Assembly (NCBI GenBank): GCA_001466705.2
Contig: LATX02000248.1
Span: 1 to 64,000, forward strand
Source of the DNA: Moniliophthora roreri
Taxonomy: Eukaryota > Basidiomycota > Agaricomycetes > Agaricales > Marasmiaceae
Length of the DNA stretch: 64,000 nt
Direction: 5' to 3'
The notes under the pieces are model-generated. The model made no database searches. It had not been told where the DNA came from and saw nothing but the letters and a program-made list of their open reading frames with translations. The translations under genes were made by a program, and so were the position numbers. Shown piece after piece: positions 42,884 to 53,735 of this stretch; positions within the stretch are counted from its first letter, which is position 1, and each line of letters opens with the position of its first letter.

Positions 42884-43310
42884 TGTTATGTTACTTGTGC
42901 AGCAACACAGCCTACTCAACACTTTAAGGCTAAGTGCTAAGTTCAAGAGTCAAGTTTGAGTTTGTTTAATGGTTGTTGAAGTTCAGAGGTCCTCAGTTGT
43001 TGCTTTAGACACAAGTTGGTATTAACCAGGTCAAGCTGAAGAACATAGGTCTCAGCTTGAGCACTTAAATATGTACAATCAATAATGTATCTACTGTATA
43101 AGTATATAGTGATAGAGTTGGTAATTCAATAATAAATACCAATCCAGTCAGAATATGAGTAATACAGAAATGATAAGAAGAAGAGGACCAGAAAGGTGTA
43201 GTAAGTCTGATGTAAGAGAAGCATAGAATGATAAGGAAAAAGGGGCTGGGAATGTGTAATAAGTCTGATAAAAGGAGAAGCATAGGTAACAGAATAGGGA
43301 AAACATAACA
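42884..43310 (-). repeat. 5' LTR of element E
   Basis: 427 bp, plus-strand TGTTATGTTAC ... ACATAACA. The element-strand TATTTAAG (43,071-43,064) precedes CAGCTTGACCT (starting 43,038) by 33 nt. Followed by target copy GCATC. Confidence 0.9.
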
Positions 43311-43315
43311 GCATC

Positions 43316-46300
43316 CATATGCCATCTTTCTTGACATATGTCCTGCTTTCTTTCATTTGTTATCTTAACTTATTCTGGTAATGTTTAGGCTGTTTATTGT
43401 CACTTGCTGAATTGCAGTGGCTGTGCTTGTCATGGAGAACATCCAAAACCACCAGTTCCTACTAGTTTTCCAGGTGGTCAGCCAACTGTGCCTGCACCCA
43501 CATCTTTATCCACACCTGCACCTGCATCTTTATCTACATCCACACCCACATCTATATCTACAACCACATCTGTACCAGCATCTCCATTCACCACCATACC
43601 TGCACCAGCCTTTATAGTGGCATCAGAATCTATGCCAGTGCCTCACACCTCACTATCAGTTCCTGAAATGAATGACACAACTTTGACAGCACCAGACACT
43701 ATAGGGGACTTGCAGAGTGCCTCATCCAATTCAGGATCTCTGCCTTGAGCAACATGGGCTCAAAATGAGTGGTGCAAAGAGCATGTGAAAGAAATCCTAG
43801 AAGAAGTGTGTCATTGCAGTTCTGGCACACAAGAGGCCACCACTCTTGCAGCATGGAGATCAACAAAGGACAATATGTAGAGTCAACCCACCAACAAGCA
43901 GAAGCAGGTCTACAAAGACAGAGCAGCCCAGTTCAACAGCAGCCAAACAAGTATAGCTATGCCCAAAGACGTTCTTGAGTAAGTTTGTATGATACTCATC
44001 TTTGAAATATTACACTAATATACTGAACAGTAATTAGAATAATATTGAGTCCTGGGTATCAGCTTGTCTTGGACAGCTAATTGGTCATGGCCCAAATCAG
44101 ATGGGAGATGTACTATTTCACATGCACATCATTGTTCCACTATCTGGCAGTGGCAACCAGATTGAAGGGTAAGTACATCATATATGTCTTATGCTAAGGT
44201 TCTAACTACCTTTCAGTGTTACAGTGGCAGGTCACAAGTGATCAGTGAACTTCAAAGTCCCAGATAATTTACATAAACAATATGAAGAAAGTTATTTGGC
44301 TCCACTTTGTTCATTTAAAAGGCTTACTCCAAGTACATACTTTTCAAGTTCATGTTTCATAATTCTCATGTATTTTTCAGTCATTGCTCCAACAAGTAGT
44401 GGCTCAACAAGTAGATCCCCCATCCCTTCTAGTTCAGCTACAGCCTATTCGAGTGCTAAGATTGCTCTGCCTCTCACTACTGTCCCTTCTGCTAGCAGTT
44501 TGCCCTCCCCTGAACATCAAGATCTCCTTACTCCTGACAACACTCACATCAATAATGTATCAATTTCTATTGTGACAAACAACAGTATCAGTACCATTCA
44601 GGGCAATAATCAAGACAGGAACAGAGATAATATTTCTGCCAGTGCTGAGGTCAGCAAAAATGGGCTGACTACCAGTGATACTAGTGACACCCATGAGTAA
44701 GCATATCTTCTAACTCATCTAATCTTACTTGCAACTAGCAGCTCATAATGCTATGTCTATCAAAGAATCTACACACACGCAAGAGTCTATCAGCAATGTC
44801 ATGATCAGAAATGAACATTGCCATCAACGTGAGTGTTTCCTTAGACCAATCTTTCTACATTAACTTGTGATAATGTAGCTAACTTGATGAATATTGCTGA
44901 GGCTGATGAGAATTTGGGCCCAGGCATGGTTGAATCAGGTGAGTACCATTATAGTTCTTTTTTTAGCCATCCTACTTATGTGACGAATAGACATTAATGA
45001 GGTAACAGCTCAGTGTGATCCCAAGCAGGCCAATAGAATGACCATGGACTACAGTAACGATTCTCAGTCACTTGAAGCAGACAGCACTCATAAGTCATCA
45101 TTTATATCTCTGACATGGTTTATGCATTTGACTCAGAAACTATAGCAGAACCCACTGCTAGCAGATCCAGTGATGGAGAAGTGTCTCCTGACATTAATGT
45201 CCATAAGTAAGATTTTCAGTCTGTTAGTCCTGTTCTGATTTTGTTCCAGCACCCTGCAAGTGATGCACACAATACAGCCATGAGTGTAGGGTGGCCTTAG
45301 CATGAGTATGTGCTCCATGTCAAACAAAGAGAACTGCTTGCTCTCTGAACCCAAACCCATGGAAGAGAGGGAGTAATCACCCTTCCAGGGTAGACACTGA
45401 GGCAGCTCAGGGATCAGCTTCAAAACATGCAAAGCTTAACGCTACTGATGTGTCATCATCTTCATCACAGAGGACCACACACCAGGCTTTGACCTGCTCC
45501 GAACCAGTACGTCTAACTTTGCTTTACTGAAATGTAACTATGACCTCAGTATTGCCTCCTACAGTAATTTGCCAGTACAAATCCTCATTGCAGGCATGCT
45601 GATCACTCCCAAATGTATTGTTTCACTTTTGCTCACTATTTTCTTACAGATATTGTACATAACACCTTCTTGAGTTATGAGGTGATCATTCACTGACAAG
45701 GTAACACCTCAATGTGTGACCAAGCCACTACCATTGATGGAGCTCAGTGCAGAGCACATGAGAGGTAGACATTATTCTCTTGGACCACCATGGTTGACAG
45801 AGTTCAGCCTTAGCTGATGGAGGAGTGCAGAGTGCATGAGAGGTAGACATTAATTTCTTGAATTGCCATGATGGTGGACCCATATACAGTTACAATAGTG
45901 TCAGTCACATTACTATACCTGTTTATACACCAATTGAAACAGTTATATCACAATGATGCAATTTCTCCCTTAACCTATCTCTTTGGGCAGTGTGATATCT
46001 GAGGATTGGCTTGGATTAGGCTCCAAGTAGCCATGTCATGATTGGATTGGTTCAGGATTGGTTACAATCAGATTGAAGAGCCACCTATACCAGTAGTTCT
46101 GTCCAGTCATTGTAGTGCTGCACTCAGGGTGGATTAATCTGGATTGATCCAGATTAATCCAGATTAATTGCAATCCTGACCTTGATCTTTACTGAGAATC
46201 AGATAGATTAATGTGGATTGCAATTGAATCATGATCCCCATGATGAAGGATTGAACAGGATTGGATCCATTTGTGAAGAATCTGGCAACAGAAAAGATGA

Positions 46301-46740
46301 ATTACACTAAGATTGCCCTGGATTAAACTGGATAATCCAGTTCCAATATCCATACAGGAGGATTAAGTGTAGTAGAAATCTTCCATTATATATTTAGTGA
46401 GGATTGTGATCCCCCGACATTTAATTGTTGAGAAGCTAGACTGCCACTGGTGCTAAACAAGAAACTTGCCCAGTTGAAGATGAGAGTCGAAAGGTATTGC
46501 CCTGGTAAATCCCATGAAAATCGCCCATATGATGAAGAAGATACCACACACACAGTGGGTAGGAGAGTAAGACAGTGAAATAAAGAGGGAGAAGACCTAA
46601 AGAAGGCATTAGCATAGCCAATCCTCAAGGTGATAACAAGGACACATACTGAATGTATGAGGTGGTGGTGGTAAGGAAGAGAGAAGGAATAAAGTGACTG
46701 GTCATATCTCTAGAGAGCTATATACCCTCTGGAGACTGTC
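43316..46740. other. AT-rich region without a supportable gene
   Basis: About 3.4 kb. A plus-strand Thr/Pro/Ser-rich frame (43,404-43,748) and a Ser/Thr-rich frame (44,245-44,700) are low-complexity and probably not genes. Two copies of a GAGAGGTAGACATTA-containing unit lie at about 45,745-45,850. GGATTAATC-type motifs in both orientations cluster at 46,010-46,370. It is probably decayed mobile DNA; I identify no family. Confidence 0.4.
46130..46370. repeat. Cluster of inverted GGATTAATC/GATTAATCC motifs
   Basis: At 46,130-46,172 the motifs GGATTAATC, GGATTGATCC and AATCCAGATTAATCC follow one another in alternating orientation and could pair; more GGATT/AATCC words follow to 46,370. Confidence 0.45.
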
Positions 46741-47005
46741 TCAGTCCGATCGCGACGTGACCGCGGTGCTGGTGGAAAACGACGCTGTGACTCAGTCGAC
46801 CTGGACTGCTGGACCGTGACCCGGACCTAACCCTAGTGACTCGAACATAAGGTGACTCGTCCCGTCCGGGTGACCCGGACTCCTGATTTTCTGGAAATCC
46901 TCGCTTTCACGACCGCTGCATAGAGGTTCTGAATTGAGCAGATTCAGAGGTTGTGAATTCGCTGGTATACCTTGTCACAGGCTGCAGCTGAGCAGGGTAA
47001 CGGTA

Positions 47006-47315
47006 GCTGTAACCAATAGGCCTGAGATAGTGATCACTGCAACCTGTCGGATAGTGGTTCCAGCAACGAAAGCAGCCTATATCATGATGTTCACGTCAAC
47101 CTGCGAAGTTGGAGTTGGTCGTCACTCACCCTGTATATTCTGGCCCGTAGCGTTCGACAGGCTGTAACCAATAGGCCTGAGATAGTGATCACTGCAACCT
47201 GTCGGATAATGGTTCCAGCAACGAAAGCAGCCTATATCATGATGTTCACGTCAACCTGCGAAGTTGGAGTTGGTCGTCACTCACCCTTTATATTCTGACC
47301 CGTAGCGTTCGATAG
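47006..47315. repeat. 155-bp tandem duplication at the 3' end of the 47.3-50.5 kb gene
   Basis: 47,006-47,160 recurs at 47,161-47,315 with only a few substitutions. Copy 2 overlaps the last codons of the annotated gene (stop near 47,277). Confidence 0.8.
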
Positions 47316-50300
47316 TTCGTACCTTACAGCCCAAGAACTTGTGTCCAACACTGTCGCATTGCGCACGTCACTCGTACTGGGGTTAGACGAAATTGGCGCT
47401 GAACTGCGAGGTACACCATAGCCTGCGGGGTCTCCGGATGGACCATGAGTCACAGGTGGAGAGGTGGGGAGTAGTGCGGTTGAAGGTGAAGGGTCACCTT
47501 GTGTACTTGCATGTGTCTGGTCTTCGATTTGGTCTGCCAGTAAATCGTTGTGAAGCTCAGGCTCCCTGTGACCCACACTGCCTCCGGCGGCATGCGAAAT
47601 AGGCTCGGGCGATGCAGACGTGCCATCAGAGCTGTGGATCGATGGGTTTGTAAATCCGCCGCTATCTGAATCGAAATGGCTGATATTGCCTCGTTGTTCT
47701 TCGTGGCCTGCCTCATGCGTCATGAGAGTTGCATCATGGGTTGTCGAAGATGCCTCTAGAGCCATATCACGTTCAGACAACGATGGTTGTGTCGATTCCA
47801 CATGGCCTAGATCACTATGAACGCCCCCGTGATTCGTGTAGCCTTGGATAGAGAGGGACGTCCCAAAAGAGCGTTTACCTTCGTGCTTATGTGCATTAGG
47901 ATGCAATATTGCTGAATCACGGACTGACCGCCTCCGGCGCACTAAGGAAGGAAAACATGAGGTACAGTCTTAAAGGATTTGCACAATTACTACCTTCTTG
48001 AGGAACAGTAAAATCAGGATAACGACTTCCAGGATCAAGACTAAGGTGGGACAATGCGGAGGCCGTTGCGCCTATTTCAAAGTCCGGTATGAAAATATCT
48101 GTCGGGGAGAGCCGTTCTAGGCCATAGCGATCGCTACCAACAGGAGGCGGCCTTGCGCGTCGCCCACGCTCTTCTCCGTTGCTATTTTTTCGTGAAGAAT
48201 CACCCGACTTGGAGCCCCCAACAGTAGCAGTGGCTGTGATGAGGGGATCAGAAATCTATACAGTACTCATGAGAAAGCAGGGTGCTCACTTGACCAACTC
48301 CTAAATAGATAAGGCGCGAAAGCGCTTTTACTGGTTTGAGGCGTGGATTCAAGCCCAGCAGCTCCTTCTGAATGTCGCCTTCCGGACTTCTTCAATATGC
48401 CTTTAGCTGCGCGATAAGATCAGCACCCCTTGAACGAACAGATGTCCCATAAACAACGTACCAGGGGGCGCATGAATGGAAGCAGGCGTGAACTGAGGTT
48501 GAGGGAAGCTAATCGATTGATGAGGCTGAGCTCTTGGGACGGTTGCTGCTTCATAAATGGTCTTCTCGATTTCCATCGTGCTCAAACGTGAATCTAAAGG
48601 TTGAGGTTGCGTTGAGTCCATGATTCTGACCTTCAACCGGGCTGTGCCATCCGTTGGGAGGCGTTCTGTATCTTGGTCCTGTCCGTCCGCCCCGTTTTTA
48701 GCCTGAATGAGTTCGGTATATACTGTATCTAATCAATCATTAGGCTCGATAGTTCCAAGGAATTTATCTTGGTTCACACCTTGATCAACCACAATGTTGT
48801 AGCGAGGCACTAGTGATCGAATGAAATGGCTTCCGCCAAAGATTGGCGAATCCAAAGAACACCAGTCGTCGTCATGGGATATAGCAATTTGAACACGTTC
48901 TGGGTCCTCCGAGTCTTTATGATATGCAGTGCAGACGTCGAACATGAAAGTGTTGATTATATCACAGGGGTGGTATAGCTAGAATCGACAGATGAGTCAG
49001 AGCAAAGTCAGCAAGATTTTTCTCACCGAGGGCCTTTCCCAGGTCATTCTGTCGTCTATCTCCAGGAATGCTCCAGATGGCCACAGAGATTCTGATCCTG
49101 AGCCACTTGAGTCCCTAACCTGCCCGTTACTTGATGATCTAGACCCGGAGGCCCAACCTGAAGAGGGTAAATGAGGTCCCGAAGAAAGGCTGGCTGAGTG
49201 GTTGGTGATACACTCGGACTGTAGGATATCCAAAATCTTCTCGGCCTTAGCACCTTCGTCTGTGATATCCCGCACCTTCACCTCGGCCTCTCTCTTCTTG
49301 GTAACCTTGAACCCCCTCAGAAATACGCACTGATTCTGAAGAGGAGACCCTTTCCAGCCCAAATCATCCGCGTCCGGATGGCACTTCGTAGTACACCGAC
49401 TATCGTATCCCCAGCTGTACACATTCGAACCTCCGGCTTGACCCTTGTCGACATTGGCAGTGTTGAAGGGGATTATAACTAGCTTCGTCGGTTGTGGGTT
49501 GAAGAATGATGTTATACCCCAAGCCGAACACTTCTCACAACCCGTTACCAGATACAACGATGGATCCCTGTCAGGCGGAAACTCCCTGCGTCGGATTTCC
49601 TCGGCATATTGAAACCACTGTTTGGCGTGTTTGCGAGCGTAATCGCGAAATCTGCCCTGATCCCGGAGGATGCGGAGATTGCTACCTTCAGGAAGCGCTA
49701 GAATTGCGCCATGATCTGAGTTATTCAAAGAAGTGAATTCAAATGCTGTTTGGTATCTTTGAAGGTAACATGGCGATTTTAGATTTCAGTATCTGGTATA
49801 AATATGCAGAGGATAGCGCTCACCTAGCATCCAAGTCCATCTTCGCCACTTCTTCCCCCATCAGCGTATGTCTTGGTGCAATTAAATGACTGTTATTCGG
49901 TCGATGCCTCGGCGCATGTGCAATCTCGAGTTCCTCTACCGAGATCGGCACAAAGCCGGAAGGTACCCCGCGACGGTTGATTGGATCGTTTTCCGAACAT
50001 GTAATGTTAAACAAGAAGTCGAATGGCTGATCATGATGAACTATGCCCACATCCCCAATCCTAACTCCTTCATCTGTATATTGTTTTGGAAGTCCATAGT
50101 CAGGCTGAGGTGACCAAAGCGGGTATCCTTGCCTTTCTTGGAATAACAGCAGCGAATAGCGGAGACTGCTTGGAAGTGATGGTTTATAGGAAGAAGGGGA
50201 AGATTGCGAATAATGGGTCAAAAATAATGAATGTCCACGCGGAGTATCGACTTGGAGCGCTGTCGAATATACAATGTCAGTGATGCGTACACGAAAACAA

Positions 50301-50493
50301 ACGGTAGCGTACATAGCTGGGAGGCATTGTTGGTCTCACTGTTGTTGCCCCGATTCGTAGTGTTGTACGCATTAAAATCTCCATGAAAGTTGTTTGTTGT
50401 GTTGTGTTGTGTGTGAGGCCTTCGAGCTGCGCTATTGCGGCGGTTCCTACCATCGTAGGGGTGGTATCGTGAGTCCGGCGTGGCGTTGAACAT
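47277..50493 (-). CDS. Multi-exon hypothetical protein (agaricomycete-type, unknown function)
   Basis: Minus-strand exons, approximately: 50,493-50,332 ([15 protein letters not shown], Asn-rich), 50,280-49,823 ([21 protein letters not shown] ... PFDFLFNI ... [11 protein letters not shown]), 49,722-49,040 ([12 protein letters not shown] ... [16 protein letters not shown] ... [11 protein letters not shown]), 48,965-48,778 (DVCTAYHKD ... [10 protein letters not shown]), 48,721-48,440 and 47,942-47,277 (Ser/Thr/His-rich, disordered). Introns are GT-AG and short, for example GTGAGC...CTCAG between 49,822 and 49,723 and GTGTGAACC...GATACAG near 48,777-48,722. The LYLVTGC and HDDDWCS motifs recur, as I recall, in a common agaricomycete family of unknown role. 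The C-terminal exons might be a second gene. No signal peptide or catalytic motif is evident. Confidence 0.55.
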
Positions 50494-50927
50494 GGATGAG
50501 TTTAGGCAGGGAAGGGGTGAAGGGAAAATGGTGCGTGAAGCACACAGCTTTGATGAGACATCACTACAACAGTGGCGTTAATCAAGTCAGTAATACGAGT
50601 ATAATTTAGACTTTTTCGACGATTTGCTGACGGTGTCCAACACGCTGTGACTCGGATGTACAGGAGGCCATTAATTTTCTGTCCGCTCATGAAAAAAGGT
50701 TCGTATAACGTCTTCTGTATCAAACACACTGCAAGTCTCCATCATTGAAACTATCTATGAGGACAAGCGTGTTTGTAAGTTAAAGGACCGCCCTCAATCC
50801 AACAGACAACGTACCTAAGACGCGAGCTAGTCCTACATCCCAGCTGTCATTTACACCTTTCACCTGGCCCTCTCCTCCTCGCAATTGTCTACAAGTCCTA
50901 GCGGTTGCCCGTGCGTAAACTCTGGCC

Positions 50928-51190
50928 ATGCTCCCAAAGATCCCTCTCCACGTCGAAATTGCCAGATATAAGCACACGTTGAGTTTCTCCCGTGTTCCAG
51001 ATTCCCGAAGAGTCGGATCAATCCTGCTCTTGAGGTTCCTAGGAGCTTTGAAAGACCTGGGAAGCTGGGACGAGAATGGATATCAAAAAAGTGGATGGAA
51101 GACGAGAAAAGAGATGATTGCTGTTATGTCGATCATCGGATGAGACGGGGATTCGGAAGCTGGGCACTGTTGGGGCACTGATAAGGAGGC
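50928..51190 (+). pseudogene. Broken GNAT acetyltransferase copy
   Basis: The frame ARYKHTLSFS ... DSRRVGSILLLRFLGALKD ... SWDENGYQKSGW ... AVMSIIG, then a stop and DGDSEAGHCWG, aligns with the second half of the intact GNAT gene at 52,785 (GYKHTVEFSLFCAPDSVGQG ... LKHPESWGEEW ... QIIGVMALDETGKKGGW). The first half is missing, the acetyl-CoA loop has lost its Gly-rich signature, and a TGA plus a small deletion follow Ile-Ile-Gly. It looks like a local duplicate that decayed. Confidence 0.75.
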
Positions 51191-52784
51191 CTGAAGGGCC
51201 TTTCGTCGTCCCAAAAAAATCAACTCTCTATAGGGCCCCAATCGCACGAACGCGCAACTCACCACTTATTCTCCCCGGGCTTTTCTTCGCGATAATCACT
51301 CAACCACGAACTGAGAGCGGTTGAGAAACTGGTGAGCGCTTAGCCGCAGCTGCAGTGTTTTGCGGTCAGTACAGTGGGAGGTTTACCTCTTGACATATGT
51401 TGGAGCAAAGGGCTTCGAGGGCTGGAATAAGGTTGATATTGCCGGCTTCATCAAAGCGGTCGAAAGAGAATTTGCTCTGAAAAACACCACAAGAGGGTGT
51501 GACATAAATGAATTCAAACTATAGTACATGAGGGGAAACCCTTTCAACCCTCTGAAAATCCAAGAACAGTCTCCTCTATCAAATGACTGCTACATCCTGT
51601 TCCGAAAGTTATGATAGTGAATAATGAATGAGTTATTCGATGCCGAGGCCTTGAAAGAAGGCGATTCAGTAAGGTCCAAATCCAACAAAAGACCGAACTC
51701 ACATCGTTCTGCCATGATGACTCAGGCAATGATACAGTAGACACTGGAGCCCCTGCTTCCCTCTTCGTTGATGAGCACCTCAGTGATGTCGGTGTCGTCC
51801 TTAGAGGGAGAGTTGGTCGAACAGGTGGTGAAAGTGGTGAAAGCGTCCATCACTGGCTCGAAGGTGCGTTGATTGAGTGCAAGTTGCGAGATGTAGGTGT
51901 TGGGGATTTAAACGGTACACCAAGTCTGGAGAATCCTCGCAACGAGCTCAGCCTTTTATACCCTGGTGGCGGATATATTCCACAGTGGCAGGGAGTGATC
52001 ATGAACCCATTTCACTGCGCGTGGCACCGCTTGCACATTCTCCTCTGAGACATATTTTAGCCCTTGTGTCAGTTTGTGTCGAGTGGGGTGAAATTACAGC
52101 GATATGACAATAAGAGGTGTGCCTTGGCCCCGCTGAACACTGTGGAACAAGGTGTGGACGATCGGCTAGCCAGAAAAAACAAAATGAGAGGCCTGGACTA
52201 GCGCGTGGATGATCAGATCGAAATGGGGCAATTCACCTGCGTTTCACCACTTCCTGCGTTAAATATAACGTCGTATGTCTCTGATCAACCTCCGACAACG
52301 ATAGGTGAATTTATCAAGGTGCCTTGCTCTTATTCCGGGTCCTTGGTAATTCTTCAACCCAGAAGGCTCGTTCTTAGTGAAGCAAATGAAGGTGCCTGAT
52401 GAGTAGACGAAGCCGTATCACCGTTAAAAAACCTTGAAACTTTACATGCAAGCAAAACCACATACCTGAGGGGATCATACGTCTGCCTGCAAATCCTAAT
52501 CATTGCACGATGGCATTGGCAAGAATTAGCCCTGTGAACTTGCTTTCGAGCATAACGAATACTGTGATCCAGGAGGTGGAGCTACTAGCTATGGGTAAAG
52601 TCGGCACATTGTAGAGAAAGATTTGCTCTTGGAAGCCTCATTCTCGTGATATGCACATCTTCGACGCCATTTGCTGCAATTAACGGAATGCTACCTGTTG
52701 GACGCGTCGAAAAGCTGTCTAGATGATGTTAGGTGCGTCTACAGTCGTTCTCACGCTGATCACATCGCGCCGACGCCTGACAAC
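51191..52784. other. No confident gene; possible minus-strand exon near 51,400-51,745
   Basis: A minus-strand frame (VSTVSLPESSWQND, ending about 51,703) can be spliced through a GTGAGT...TTTCAG intron to SKFSFDRFDEAGNINLIPALE ... (about 51,480-51,388), ending at a GTAAAC donor. This could be part of a small unknown gene. The rest of the stretch, including the upstream region of the GNAT gene, shows nothing I can support. Confidence 0.25.
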
Positions 52785-53425
52785 ATGACCTCCACAATCT
52801 CTCTTCGTCCTGCCCGAGAATCCGACTGTTCGACGCTATGGGCCATTCAATGTCACTACATCAACAACACCGTCAGTACTTTCCTCGTTCAACCCTTGGA
52901 GCTAGAAATCTACCTCGAAAACTTTCAAAAAATGCGTCAATCTGGCCTTCCCTACATCATTGCCTGTGACCCATCTTCTTCGGAGCCTGACAAACCCATA
53001 GGCTCGATCTACGTCTCTCCATTTCGTGGTACCAGGCCGGGATATAAGCACACCGTTGAGTTTAGTCTCTTCTGCGCTCCGGATTCCGTCGGTCAAGGAG
53101 TGGGATCAGTCCTACTGTCGAGGTTGCTAGAGGTCTTGAAACATCCAGAAAGCTGGGGTGAAGAATGGATATCGAAGAGGTGGATTGGAGAGGAGCGAGT
53201 TATGCAGATAATCGGTGTGATGGCGCTGGATGAGACGGGGAAGAAGGGAGGTTGGGCACTCAAGGAGTGGTACGAGCGGTCCGGCTTTGAGCAGGTGGGG
53301 CATTTGAAAAAGGTAGGTAGGAAATTTGGAAGGTGGTAAGTCTATGGATGCTGCTTCAATACATCTGTTATATCACTGATTTTTCGCCTAGGATCGACAC
53401 TGTCTATCTGCAGTTGTCTCTTTGA
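52785..53425 (+). CDS. GNAT-family N-acetyltransferase, phosphinothricin-acetyltransferase-like
   Basis: Start ATG 52,785 begins MTSTISLRPARESD, the usual N-terminus of this subfamily; the in-frame ATG at 52,671 adds an unlikely leader. Exon 1 is 52,785-53,335, a GTAAGT...CCTAG intron covers 53,336-53,391, and exon 2 ends with TGA at 53,425. Splicing extends FGRW by IDTVYLQLSL, the family's typical end, whereas the unspliced frame would stop at 53,339. Length is 194 aa. The N-terminal CHYINNTVSTF matches the substrate-proximal helix of PAT-like enzymes. The acetyl-CoA pyrophosphate loop is SVGQGVGSVLL, and the C-terminal helix is EWYERSGFEQVGHLKKVGRKFG. It should transfer acetyl from acetyl-CoA to an amine; the natural substrate is unknown. 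An insertion of about 20 residues (ESWGEEWISKRWIG) after the second helix looks fungal. Confidence 0.85.
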
Positions 53426-53735
53426 CCTCAAGATTGTCGTTCGGTAGAAACAACATTTTTATCGCTAATTCCGCCGGTCCGACCACTTTCTCCGCACCTT
53501 CTCAGGGTGTTGGGTAATAGGTAGAGAAGAAAATTTCGACGGAGAACGACCGCAAGACATGGCAACACGGGTTATGCGCGGGAAAGGGGTTGAGTTTGAA
53601 CTTGACAGGTGCTTAGCATACCCACTGCTCTATTAAACATGCTACGGAACATAGTATCCTCAATCGAGTCTGAGGTAGAGTATATCGCAGTCAAAGTTAA
53701 ATACGAGCGTTAGACTAGAGTTCAACTCCAACGCG

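Larger units (their letters stand above)
32909..43310 (-). mobile_element. Complete Ty3/gypsy chromodomain element E with nested insertions
   Basis: GCATC flanks the element at 32,904-32,908 and 43,311-43,315. Two 427-bp LTRs (32,909-33,335 and 42,884-43,310), about 95% alike by eye with nearly all differences being transitions, enclose on the minus strand a primer-binding site, gag, protease, part of RT, RNase H, integrase, chromodomain and ORF3. Nested in it are a solo LTR (34,857-35,332), element G (37,437 to about 39,566) and repeat R2 copy 2 (40,088-41,667). Part of protease and RT is missing at the G junction. Many stops make it non-coding now. Confidence 0.9.

Noticed and set aside
43404..43748. 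Thr/Pro/Ser-rich ORF as a mucin-like or cell-wall protein
   Set aside because: Built from a simple CACATCTATAT/CCACACC-type repeat, with no signal peptide and no neighbours; the other frame over it is equally open.
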